Origin: VGMD01 sp964552055
Lineage (GTDB): Bacteria; Chlamydiota; Chlamydiia; Chlamydiales; 2-12-FULL-49-11
Direction of reading: 5' to 3'
DNA: 64,000 nt
Assembly: GCA_964552055.1 (NCBI GenBank)
Contig: CAZKFL010000004.1
Span: forward strand, 27,220 to 91,219
The notes under the pieces were generated by a model that was given only the letters and a program-made list of their open reading frames with translations, searched no databases and was not told where the DNA came from. Shown piece by piece: positions 7,403-15,694 of the stretch (positions are counted from its first letter, which is position 1; each line of letters starts with the position of its first letter). A program made the translations under genes and the position numbers.

Positions 7403-8553
7403 AAAAAGCATTGGTAATTGGTTTGGGAGTGAGTGGCAGAGCTGTAGTGCAATACTTGTTGCAGCAAGGCTATGAAGTGGTGGCTGTTGATAGGGCTGTG
7501 GCTGTGGATTTTACTTTGTGTCCTGTGTTTTTAGATGATCACGAATTTGCGGTTTTTGATTTCGATATTGTGGTGGTGTCTCCGGGAATACCGCTTACTC
7601 ATAGATTGTATCAGAAGGCGATTGATTTAGGTGTTGAGGTGATTGGTGAGGCGGAGCTTGCGTTTAGGGAGCTGAAGAATCGGGCAATTGGGGTGACGGG
7701 ATCGAATGGAAAAAGTACGACGGTTATGGCGATTACTCATGTGTTAAATGAGAGTGGGAGGAGGGCGAGAGCTCTTGGAAATATTGGGGTGCCGTTAATT
7801 TCTGTGGTGGGTGATTTGGAGGAGGATGAAATTGTTGTTGCGGAACTGAGCTCTTTTCAGCTTGAGACTTGCAGGGCGAAGGTATTTGATGTGGCGATGA
7901 TTTTGAATATAACGCCGAATCATTTGGATCGGCATGGGAGTATGGAGAATTACATTCTTGCAAAGAGGAGGATTTTTGATTGTGTTAAGAAGGGTGGTGT
8001 TTATGCGGAAGATCTCGAAGGTGGTGATTATGTATGGTTTGCGGTGAACTATTTTGGTGTGACTAGGGAAGAATATCTCAATGCGATGAAGAGTTTTAAG
8101 AGGCTTGCGCATAGGATGGAATTTGTAGGAGAGATTCGGGGAGTGAAGTGCTATAACGATAGTAAGGCAACAACGATGGACGCTGTTGCATATGGTGTCA
8201 AGGCGATTGGGAAGGATATTATTTTGATTGCAGGCGGCCGGCATAAGGGGGGAAGTTTTTCAATTTGGAATGAGTGTTTTCCGGGAATAGTGAAGGCGAT
8301 TTTTTTGATGGGAGAGGCCAGGCATTTGATTGCAAGTGAACTTCGAATGGATATTCCGATTGAGCTTGTCGAAACTTTAGAGGAGGCAATTGAAAAAGGG
8401 TTGCAAGTAGCAAGGTTTGGTGATAATCTGGTTTTATCCCCTGGATGTAGTAGTTATGACATGTTTCGTAACTTTGAAGAGCGTGGGGAGGCGTATAAAA
8501 AAGGGTTAGAAGGTGAATCGAAGAGATACGATCCTAATTTCAGTTCTAGTTAA
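7399..8553 (+). CDS. murD: UDP-N-acetylmuramoylalanine-D-glutamate ligase
   Basis: Adds D-Glu to UDP-MurNAc-L-Ala in the cytoplasm. At 384 aa it is shorter than the usual ~440-450, as expected of compact chlamydial versions. Visible landmarks are the N-terminal Rossmann GLGVSGRAV, the ATP-binding GVTGSNGKSTT, the ELSSFQLE motif, NITPNHLDRHG, and YNDSKATTMDAV in the C-terminal ligase domain. Its start overlaps the upstream nuclease gene (ATGA), and its last 41 bp overlap the nlpD-like gene. It belongs to the dcw-type cell-wall cluster. Confidence 0.95.
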   Translation: MKKALVIGLGVSGRAVVQYLLQQGYEVVAVDRAVAVDFTLCPVFLDDHEFAVFDFDIVVVSPGIPLTHRLYQKAIDLGVEVIGEAELAFRELKNRAIGVTGSNGKSTTVMAITHVLNESGRRARALGNIGVPLISVVGDLEEDEIVVAELSSFQLETCRAKVFDVAMILNITPNHLDRHGSMENYILAKRRIFDCVKKGGVYAEDLEGGDYVWFAVNYFGVTREEYLNAMKSFKRLAHRMEFVGEIRGVKCYNDSKATTMDAVAYGVKAIGKDIILIAGGRHKGGSFSIWNECFPGIVKAIFLMGEARHLIASELRMDIPIELVETLEEAIEKGLQVARFGDNLVLSPGCSSYDMFRNFEERGEAYKKGLEGESKRYDPNFSSS

Positions 8554-9154
8554 TATGGCGCTTTTGATAGCGTTATTTGTCTTTGCAATTAAGCCAGCAA
8601 CACCGATTGAGATTGCCAAGGTGAGTTTACAGGGAGAGAAGAAAACTCTAAAAAATAGTCCTCCTGAAGAAAAAGTTTCCCTTGATCAAGTTGATAATCT
8701 TTTAAGTAAATTTGTTGCTCAAGAGGTTAAAGCAGAGGTTGAACAAATTGTTGCCGAGATTATTGAAAAACCGGTTCCTATAATAGATTCAAGTCGTAAG
8801 GAAATTATTGTTAAACAAGGTGATAGCCTAGACAAGATTGCAAAAACTCACCATACAACTGTTTCTGAAATTATGAAAATTAATCGGTTGCTTGATAGCA
8901 GGCTAAATATTGGTCAAATTTTATATGTACCGATTGTTTCAGAATTTACGAGTGAATCTAAACCTTTACCACCAAGCATCCCAAGCGCAAGCAATAAAGC
9001 TGAAGCCAAATATTATATTGTCAAACATGGCGATAATCCGTGGACAATTGCGATTAAAAACGGAATAAAAGTCGAAGAACTTCTTAAGTTAAACAATCTT
9101 GATGAAAGTAAAGCTAAGAAGCTCAAACCCGGCGATAAGCTTCGGATATACTGA
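8513..9154 (+). CDS. membrane-anchored double-LysM protein (NlpD-like)
   Basis: A 213-aa protein with a GTG start, AAGGG seven bases upstream, and an N-terminal membrane anchor (about residues 8-28). A spacer is followed by two LysM peptidoglycan-binding domains, near residues 100-145 (KQGDSLDKIAKTHHTTVSEI, LNIGQILYVP) and 168-213 (VKHGDNPWTIAIKNG, LKPGDKLRIY). It lacks the M23 peptidase domain of classical NlpD, so it probably binds peptidoglycan at the division site rather than cutting it. Its stop codon lies inside the end of an inverted-repeat element (9147-9219). Confidence 0.85.
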   Translation: MNRRDTILISVLVNMALLIALFVFAIKPATPIEIAKVSLQGEKKTLKNSPPEEKVSLDQVDNLLSKFVAQEVKAEVEQIVAEIIEKPVPIIDSSRKEIIVKQGDSLDKIAKTHHTTVSEIMKINRLLDSRLNIGQILYVPIVSEFTSESKPLPPSIPSASNKAEAKYYIVKHGDNPWTIAIKNGIKVEELLKLNNLDESKAKKLKPGDKLRIY

Positions 9155-9219
9155 GAGTGATTCAAAAATGAGGATGCCGGCAATGAAAAAACCAATTTTT
9201 GAAACACGATCAGTATATA
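9147..9219. repeat. short copy of a TATACTG terminal-inverted-repeat element
   Basis: This 73-bp unit begins TATACTGAGAGTGATTCAAA and ends with a sequence whose reverse complement starts TATATACTGATCGTGTTTCA. These are the same two ends as the 221-bp elements at 35825 and 37724, with the interior deleted. Further fragments of the element (attaggcgaagccg) occur just downstream near 9273-9286. The left end overlaps the stop codon of the LysM gene. The 235-bp gap to ftsW holds nothing else I recognise. Confidence 0.6.
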
Positions 9220-9389
9220 CTCATGACAGTTTAAAGACCCAGATTTTTCGCAGCAGAATCGTTTTAGTTCAATTAGGCGAAGCCGTCCGCTGAAGAGGGC
9301 TCTGTTTAAAATCAGGCTTGATGAAGCGGAATTGAAATAAAAAGATTCCGCAATGAAAAAGAGGGTGTTTCAACTGGAATGAGTATATA

Positions 9390-10493
9390 ATGAAGTATAG
9401 ATTCGGACTCTTTGTAACTATAGTCACAATTTTTTTGTTAGGTGTGATTATGGTGTTTAATACAACATCTGCCGAAGTTATTGATAGAGGTTCCGAACTC
9501 CAATCGTATCTTTCGATGGGGAAACAAATTGCATTTTCTTTATTTGGGGTATTTGTCGGATATCTCATTTATCTATTTGGCTATGAAAAACTGATTGATA
9601 ATGGATATCTTCTATTAGGATTGTCTTTTGTCTTATTAGGTCTTGTATTTGTTCCTAAGATCGGAATGCACATTAATGGCGCATATCGCTGGATTAATGT
9701 TTTTGGAATATCCTTACAGCCATCTGAATTTGTGAAGATAGTCCTTCCTATATTTTATTTAAAGCTTTTAAGAACTTCAGGAGAAGTGCTTACATTTAGG
9801 AAATTTTTCTTTTGGCAGTTCATTTTATTAGCTCCTATCCTTTTGATTATGATTGAACCAGATAACGGAACAGCTGCGATATTGCTTGCAACTCTAGTGA
9901 TATTATACTTTGTAACAGAAATTCGGTGGATGTACTGGGTATTACCAATTATTGTTGTTGCTCTTCTTGGCGTAACGCTTGGTCTTAGTATGAAGCATGT
10001 AAGAGATCGAATTCATATCTATCTACATCCGGAAGCCGATCTTTTAGGTAAAGGGCATCAACCCTACCAGGCAAAAATTGCAGCGGGATCGGGTGGATTA
10101 GTCGGAAAGGGACTCGGAGAGAGTTTGCAAAAATATAACTACCTTCCGGAGGCTAGAAGTGATTATATAGCAGCGATCTATGCAGAGGAGTTTGGCTTTA
10201 TAGGTGTCTTCTCACTGATCATTTTATATATGGTAATTTCCGTATTCGGATTTAGCATAGCAGTTACAGCGAAAACTCAAGAAGGGTATTATCTTGCAAC
10301 AGTGTTTACATTTATGGTCTCCCTGCAAGCCTTTTTAAATTTAGGTGTTGTCTCGGGACTTTTGCCAAGCAAAGGGACCAACCTACCCTTTTTTAGCCAA
10401 GGCGGATCATCGCTACTTGCTAATATTTTTATGATTGCCATTATTATGAGTGTTCAGCCAAAGGAGATCCAATGCGAAAAAAGATTGTCATAG
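9390..10493 (+). CDS. ftsW: SEDS-family septal peptidoglycan polymerase
   Basis: A 367-aa polytopic membrane protein of the FtsW/RodA (SEDS) family, which polymerises lipid II glycan strands together with a class B PBP. Landmarks: GAYRWINVFGISLQPSEFVK in the first third, the acidic EPDNGTA loop, and GKGHQPYQAKIAAGSGG with GEs, LPEARSDYIAAIYAEEFGF and FSQGGSSLLAN towards the end. About ten membrane helices. Its end overlaps the murG start by 22 bp. Sited between nlpD and murG, as in Chlamydia from memory. Confidence 0.95.
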   Translation: MKYRFGLFVTIVTIFLLGVIMVFNTTSAEVIDRGSELQSYLSMGKQIAFSLFGVFVGYLIYLFGYEKLIDNGYLLLGLSFVLLGLVFVPKIGMHINGAYRWINVFGISLQPSEFVKIVLPIFYLKLLRTSGEVLTFRKFFFWQFILLAPILLIMIEPDNGTAAILLATLVILYFVTEIRWMYWVLPIIVVALLGVTLGLSMKHVRDRIHIYLHPEADLLGKGHQPYQAKIAAGSGGLVGKGLGESLQKYNYLPEARSDYIAAIYAEEFGFIGVFSLIILYMVISVFGFSIAVTAKTQEGYYLATVFTFMVSLQAFLNLGVVSGLLPSKGTNLPFFSQGGSSLLANIFMIAIIMSVQPKEIQCEKRLS

Positions 10494-11494
10494 CTGTTGG
10501 TGGGACAGGCGGTCATGTGCTTCCTGCGCAAAAAATTGGGGCGAAGTTTAAGGAAGAGTACGATGTAATTTACATGGGTGTAGGTCTTTCTAAGAATGCA
10601 TTTTTCAAAAGGGAAGAGAATTGCTTTCATGATATTGACGGTGCCGGCCTTGGAAAGGGAATAATTCACTGTGCAATAAAGAACTTAAAGGGGCTTAGAA
10701 AAGCAAAGCAAATCCTAAGGCAGCTTCGTCCGGAATATGTAATTGGATTTGGTAGCTTTCATAGTTTTCCTGCTTTAGCAGCGGCTGCCTATTTGGGTAT
10801 TCCTTATGACCTATATGAGTTTAATGTAGTGCCGGGTAAAGTAAATCGCCTTTTTTCTAGAGGCGCAAGAAATGTCTTTATCCATTTTGAGCCAAGACAC
10901 AAAAAGCTTCATGGCAAACTTACCTATATTGACTATGCATTTGAAGAAGTAACAAAAGTTTCAAAAGAAGAGGCACTTGCCCACTTTGGTCTCGATTCTA
11001 CTAAAAAAACCCTTCTCGCATTCGGTGGATCTCAAGGAGCTCTTGCAATTAATCAATTGATTCAAGAAGCGGCCCCCTATTTAAAAGATCAGTTCCAGCT
11101 GCTCCATTTTCCTGGAAAAGAGATGGGTCTCCAGGGGATTTACAATGCTATGGAGATGAAGGCTCATGTAGAGCCATTTTGTAATAGAATGGATCTTGCT
11201 TGGATAGCTGCCGATTTAGCCATCTGCAGAGCAGGAGCTGGCGCTCTCCGCGAACTTCTCATCTATGAAACACCAGCGCTTTTGATTCCCTATCCAGAGG
11301 CAAAAGATGATCATCAAACTATTAACGCTAAGTATATTGAGGAAATTGGCGCAGGTAGCTGTCTTCATCAGAGTAGCTTAAGCACCCATCTATTTGTGAA
11401 TCAGGTGTTTGAATCTATTGAGAAGTCACACATCATGAGAGAATCCATTCTTTCTCATAAAAAGCTAAGTTCGGCTTTTGAAAATTCAAAGTGA
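10472..11494 (+). CDS. murG: lipid II synthase (GlcNAc transferase MurG)
   Basis: Transfers GlcNAc onto lipid I at the inner face of the membrane. At 340 aa it has an N-terminal glycine-rich VGGTGGHVLPAQ loop (residues 8-19), a central GGSQGALAIN (GGSxG G-loop) and a C-terminal donor site ICRAGAGALRELLIYETPAL with IPYPEAKDDHQTINA. It overlaps ftsW. The reading frame is intact, but the next cell-wall gene (murC) is displaced 2.8 kb downstream by a HECT gene and a small ORF. Confidence 0.95.
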   Translation: MRKKIVIAVGGTGGHVLPAQKIGAKFKEEYDVIYMGVGLSKNAFFKREENCFHDIDGAGLGKGIIHCAIKNLKGLRKAKQILRQLRPEYVIGFGSFHSFPALAAAAYLGIPYDLYEFNVVPGKVNRLFSRGARNVFIHFEPRHKKLHGKLTYIDYAFEEVTKVSKEEALAHFGLDSTKKTLLAFGGSQGALAINQLIQEAAPYLKDQFQLLHFPGKEMGLQGIYNAMEMKAHVEPFCNRMDLAWIAADLAICRAGAGALRELLIYETPALLIPYPEAKDDHQTINAKYIEEIGAGSCLHQSSLSTHLFVNQVFESIEKSHIMRESILSHKKLSSAFENSK

Positions 11495-11628
11495 AATAGC
11501 TTGTTAAGCTATCGCGTTCATTTGTTTTAGTGATCATAATTCATTAATCAACATATATTTATGCGATTTAAATAAACCTTTATAATAATGACTTGTTTTA
11601 GTAGTTGTTTAAGAAAAGGGAGATTTAA

Positions 11629-13746
11629 ATGAGCGTTGATCCATTAATTCAGTTACTAACTAGTTGGGGGGGTATACCACTTTTTGGTGAGGGCTCAGTT
11701 TATATTGAACAAGATGGAGGCCAAAGAGAATTGGTAACTAGAGTAGCGCTTGATTCTATTGCAGGAGGTGATGAAACTACATTAAGAGCCCGGCTTGATT
11801 CAATAAGATATACTCCTGATCTCGTGTGTATTGCATATGATTTCGAACACCTTTTGAATTGCGTTCATGGAAAAAGTATAGCTGATATTAAAAATGAATT
11901 GGGACTTACAGAATGGGATGGAGGACCAGGAACGGGTGAGGCAGTAGAGAGAATTCTCAAGTGCTATTTCAATCCTCAAGAATCTTTGAATTTAACAGGA
12001 CTTGAGTTAACCTCACTTCCTAGTGGTATAGGAAATTTACATATTTCGAGTATTTGGGTTCCTGATGAAAGGATTGACGAAGCATCAATTTTGATGCCAA
12101 ATTTAGAATATGTGAATAACGTGGCAACTCCTTTAGGATTAGCTATAGAGGAAGACAGGCATCAGGAGATGGAAGCAAGAGCGGCTGCTCTTCAAGCTTC
12201 AAGCTTTGCTGATAATGAGGTGAATGTTAGTGAAGGGGGGATGCCTCAAGTTTCCGGCTTGTCAGACAGTCAATGGGATGCCGTTATGTCTAATTTTCCT
12301 TCGCTGCCTACTAGTCATGCAGCGCCGGTAGCGGTAAGATTGCCAGTAGGACCCGTACGGTTTCAGATTAGTAAAGGTCAATGTGAAGTAGAACCGCTTT
12401 GGTCCGATATTTTAATGAATCAAGTGCGCGAAAAATATCAAGGGGAAGATTTTAGCTTGGTTGTAGATGGGTATAAAATGTGGGGTGATGAGACTACTTC
12501 TACGATTACAATAAAACTACTGGATGGAGAGCTTTTATTAAAATTTACCTTTGATCCAAGTACTGGGCTCCTTTCAACCGTTGTGGATCAAAATGGAACG
12601 AATTTGGAATTAAGTAAACTAAAAAGTTTGGATAGTTTTTGGGGTAAGGTTTTAAATACCTTTGCGGAGAGTGTGTTAGAATCTGAGGGTATTAAGGTTA
12701 ATGGCTCTACTATTAAGGTTCATCCTGAAGCAATTAAGAAATTTCCAGCCACCGTATTAGAAAAATTAACTGCTTCCGTAACAAATATGCGCTATTTAGA
12801 AGATGATTTTAGAGTAAACTCAGCAATTGATGTAGGAGGGGTTTCAAGACAATTTGTCAGCGACCTTACAAAGGCTCTTTTTGTGAAAATAGGGATCAGC
12901 GAACCCTTAATTAGATTAACTACAGCACAAATGCTCGCTTTTGCTGAATCAGAGCCTGGAATGTACCAAAAATTTGGTAAACTCCTCTCATTTGTTTTAA
13001 CATGCGAATACCCACTCATCACCGGAGTATACCTTAATCCAAAATTTTACCCTCTTTTGAAAAGCGCGCAAGGAGGATTATCTACAAATCAACTAGCTGT
13101 TCGAATCATAAAAGAGACGCTCGATCCAAGTGAGATGGTTCTCAAGGCCCTTCATTGGTATGAAAATCCAACAGCTACGACTAAATCTGATGCTCTTAAT
13201 TGTTTACGTGATAGCTTTGGTTCCGAATTACCAGATGATGCCGCTGATATTGATATTCGCAAAGAAATTGAAAGCGACCTTTTAGAGCCTGGAATTAATG
13301 AGGCTAAAGCTATTTTAAAGGTTTTAGCGGGGATGACTCCATCTGCAAAGGCTAAACTTGCCGGAATTCCTGATGCTATGCTTTCAGAAACAATTCAAGG
13401 GGTTTCCATAACAGCTGAGAGGGTTAAAGCTGCAATAAAAATGGAAGGTGCCTTATCATTTCCAGCTTTAGAAAAACGGACCTGGATATTCGAGAGAATT
13501 GATGAAAATGCAGATAACCAAGAATGGCTTTCCAACTTTGTAAATTTCATTACAGGACAGCCTTTTTTACCTGCCGATTCGTCTAGTACGAAATCCATTA
13601 AATTAAAATTTCTAGATGTGCCTAATTTTAATGCCCACACGTGCTTCAGCATGCTTGATGTGCCTATATACGTCGAAAGTAAAGCTGCCTTCCTTGCAAA
13701 CTTGGATGTCTGTGTCAATGACTCAAAACACTTTACAACCAGTTAG
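11629..13746 (+). CDS. HECT-type E3 ubiquitin ligase, putative effector (HECT-1)
   Basis: A 705-aa protein whose last ~360 residues look like a eukaryotic-style HECT domain. In the N-lobe, IDVGGVSRQFVSDLTKALF (Asp401-Gly-Gly) matches the family GxDxGGxxRxFF signature. In the C-lobe, FNAHTCFSMLDVPIY holds the expected catalytic Cys672, 33 residues from the end. The conserved aromatic at position -4 is present (F in HFTTS). Residues 240-340 are shared with HECT-2, and an LRR-like fragment (LTGLELTSLPSGIGNL) lies near residue 125. HECT enzymes form a thioester with ubiquitin taken from a host E2. No signal peptide; type III secretion is presumed. A TATAAT at 11581 may be its -10 box. Confidence 0.85.
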   Translation: MSVDPLIQLLTSWGGIPLFGEGSVYIEQDGGQRELVTRVALDSIAGGDETTLRARLDSIRYTPDLVCIAYDFEHLLNCVHGKSIADIKNELGLTEWDGGPGTGEAVERILKCYFNPQESLNLTGLELTSLPSGIGNLHISSIWVPDERIDEASILMPNLEYVNNVATPLGLAIEEDRHQEMEARAAALQASSFADNEVNVSEGGMPQVSGLSDSQWDAVMSNFPSLPTSHAAPVAVRLPVGPVRFQISKGQCEVEPLWSDILMNQVREKYQGEDFSLVVDGYKMWGDETTSTITIKLLDGELLLKFTFDPSTGLLSTVVDQNGTNLELSKLKSLDSFWGKVLNTFAESVLESEGIKVNGSTIKVHPEAIKKFPATVLEKLTASVTNMRYLEDDFRVNSAIDVGGVSRQFVSDLTKALFVKIGISEPLIRLTTAQMLAFAESEPGMYQKFGKLLSFVLTCEYPLITGVYLNPKFYPLLKSAQGGLSTNQLAVRIIKETLDPSEMVLKALHWYENPTATTKSDALNCLRDSFGSELPDDAADIDIRKEIESDLLEPGINEAKAILKVLAGMTPSAKAKLAGIPDAMLSETIQGVSITAERVKAAIKMEGALSFPALEKRTWIFERIDENADNQEWLSNFVNFITGQPFLPADSSSTKSIKLKFLDVPNFNAHTCFSMLDVPIYVESKAAFLANLDVCVNDSKHFTTS

Positions 13747-13836
13747 TTGTGTAAAATAAGTAGAGGTTCGTGCAGGAAGTTCTCTTCATCATAAAGGACA
13801 GAGCATCTATCTCTTTGTTAATAAAAGAATTTAATT

Positions 13837-14220
13837 ATGCAAAATAGTCATATGCCAAATGGTTTTAAAGACAGCTTTGATGCTTTTATCACATTTGCAA
13901 AAGATAAGGAAAAGGTAACTTTACTTTCTCTTGAGAATGACACGGTTATTGTAAAAACTAAATCGATATGGGATAAAATTTGGGGTGCAATTTTGCGTTT
14001 TTTTGGGAAAGAGGCACTAGATAGGAGGAGTCTCCCCAAAGTAGTAGCTCACCTAGAAAAGCTGCTCACCGAACATGTTTTGACTAACCTTAGTACTCAG
14101 TATAAAAATGTTATCATCCATGCAACTTATGATATATTCCCTTGCCGACATATTACTGATTTTGGTGGAGAGATTAAAGAATATCGTGATGCAATAATCA
14201 GAATTCGAAAGCAAATATAA
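13837..14220 (+). CDS. hypothetical protein, 127 aa
   Basis: No recognised family. One amphipathic or hydrophobic stretch lies around residues 46-58 (WDKIWGAILRFFG). It lies 90 bp downstream of HECT-1 on the same strand and may be cotranscribed with it, for example as a chaperone or a second effector. That is conjecture. Confidence 0.5.
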   Translation: MQNSHMPNGFKDSFDAFITFAKDKEKVTLLSLENDTVIVKTKSIWDKIWGAILRFFGKEALDRRSLPKVVAHLEKLLTEHVLTNLSTQYKNVIIHATYDIFPCRHITDFGGEIKEYRDAIIRIRKQI

Positions 14221-14344
14221 CCTCCTAAAAACGAAATAGGTGATGACTGGTCATCAGATGATGAAGTAGACGTAGTGGAGTGATGGTGAATTAGCTTGCG
14301 CTAAACCGATTTTTTGGCTTTAATTCTTGCAACAGGAGCTAAGA

Positions 14345-15694
14345 ATGAAGGTGCATTTTATCGGAATTGGGGGCGTTGGCATGAGCGCGCTTGCTCGGAT
14401 TATGAGAGCAAAAGGGCATGAGGTAACAGGTAGTGACGCAAAGGAAGGTCCGGTAACCAATGACTTAAAGAAACTCGGCATTGGGATATGTATTGGTCAT
14501 AGAAGGGAGAATATTCATGAGGATCAGGTTGTTGTTTATAGTACGGCCATTAAAAAAGATAATCCGGAATGGATAGCTGCTCAAAATAATCAGTGTATGC
14601 ATAGGTCGGAGCTTTTAGAGCAAATTTTAAGTGAAAAGGAGGCTCTCCTTGTTGTGGGCGCGCATGGTAAGACAACAACATCATCATTACTGAGTTATGT
14701 TTTTGAGGTTGCGGGTGGGGATCCTTCTTTTGTGATTGGGGGATTTTCACCATCACTTGGCGGGGTTAATGGGAAGTTTGGAAAGGGTCCATTTTTTATT
14801 GCTGAGGGGGATGAAAGTGACGGCTCTTTTTTGCGTGCAGACCCAATTGGCGCAATCATTACAAATGTGGACTTTGATCATTTGTATTATTGGGGAAGTG
14901 AAGAGGCTCTCCTTTCTGCCTATCAGCAATTTATTAAAGGGGTAAAACGGAGGGATCTTCTATTTTATCTTTTTGAGGATAGGCATATGTCTAAATGGAA
15001 TATGGATGGGATTTCTTTTGGTTTGAATGCAGGAGCTGATCTTAGGGCTTCAAATATTTGCTATGTTAATGGAAAACAGCATTTTACAGCTCATTTTCAA
15101 GGCAGGGTCTTTGAAGATATTGAGATTAGTTTGCTTGGGGTGCATAATGTGCTCAATTCGCTTGCCTGTTTTGGGCTTGCCTTTCTACTGGGCATTTCGG
15201 AAGTAGATATCAGAAAAGCGTTTTCAACGTTTAAAGGCGTAAAGCGAAGATTAGAGTGGAAAGGGAGATTTAATGGGGCTGATCTTTATGACGATTACGC
15301 GCATCATCCGGAAGAGATTAAGGCTACACTTGCGGCCTTAGCTGAGGGTTTTCAGGGAAAAAGAAAGGTAGCAATTTTCCAGCCGCACCGTTTTACTCGG
15401 CTAAGAGATTTGATGTCTGAATTTTCGCATAAAGACGTGTGGGAGAATTGTGATGAGCTGATTGTTACCGATATCTATTCAGCTGGAGAGACCCCAATTC
15501 CAGGAATTACCATCAACGCTTTTTTAGAAAAGCTTTCTAAAAAGGCAACGTATGTTCCAAGAGATTTGATCGGAGAGTTTTTATTTGATCAAGACTTACA
15601 AAATAGCGTTGTGATTACATTAGGAGCTGGTGACATTACAAATTTAGCGGATGAAATCACGCTGATGTCCGCACTCTCTTCCGAGCGCCCCTAG
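14345..15694 (+). CDS. murC: UDP-N-acetylmuramate-L-alanine ligase
   Basis: Adds L-Ala to UDP-MurNAc. Start chosen at ATG 14345 (449 aa) because AGGAGC lies 5 bases upstream; the longer frame begins at a TTG without an RBS. Landmarks: HFIGIGGVGMSALARI at the N-terminus, VVGAHGKTTTSSLL (P-loop, about residue 105), the AEGDESDGSF motif, YDDYAHHPEEIKATL and FQPHRFTR. In Chlamydia murC is fused to ddl; here the frame ends after the MurC domain. It overlaps the convergent LRR-NEL gene by 38 bp. Confidence 0.95.
   Translation: MKVHFIGIGGVGMSALARIMRAKGHEVTGSDAKEGPVTNDLKKLGIGICIGHRRENIHEDQVVVYSTAIKKDNPEWIAAQNNQCMHRSELLEQILSEKEALLVVGAHGKTTTSSLLSYVFEVAGGDPSFVIGGFSPSLGGVNGKFGKGPFFIAEGDESDGSFLRADPIGAIITNVDFDHLYYWGSEEALLSAYQQFIKGVKRRDLLFYLFEDRHMSKWNMDGISFGLNAGADLRASNICYVNGKQHFTAHFQGRVFEDIEISLLGVHNVLNSLACFGLAFLLGISEVDIRKAFSTFKGVKRRLEWKGRFNGADLYDDYAHHPEEIKATLAALAEGFQGKRKVAIFQPHRFTRLRDLMSEFSHKDVWENCDELIVTDIYSAGETPIPGITINAFLEKLSKKATYVPRDLIGEFLFDQDLQNSVVITLGAGDITNLADEITLMSALSSERP

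Noticed and set aside
9099..9293. 64-aa ORF after the LysM gene
   Set aside because: Starts inside the LysM gene in another frame and crosses the repeat element. No RBS.
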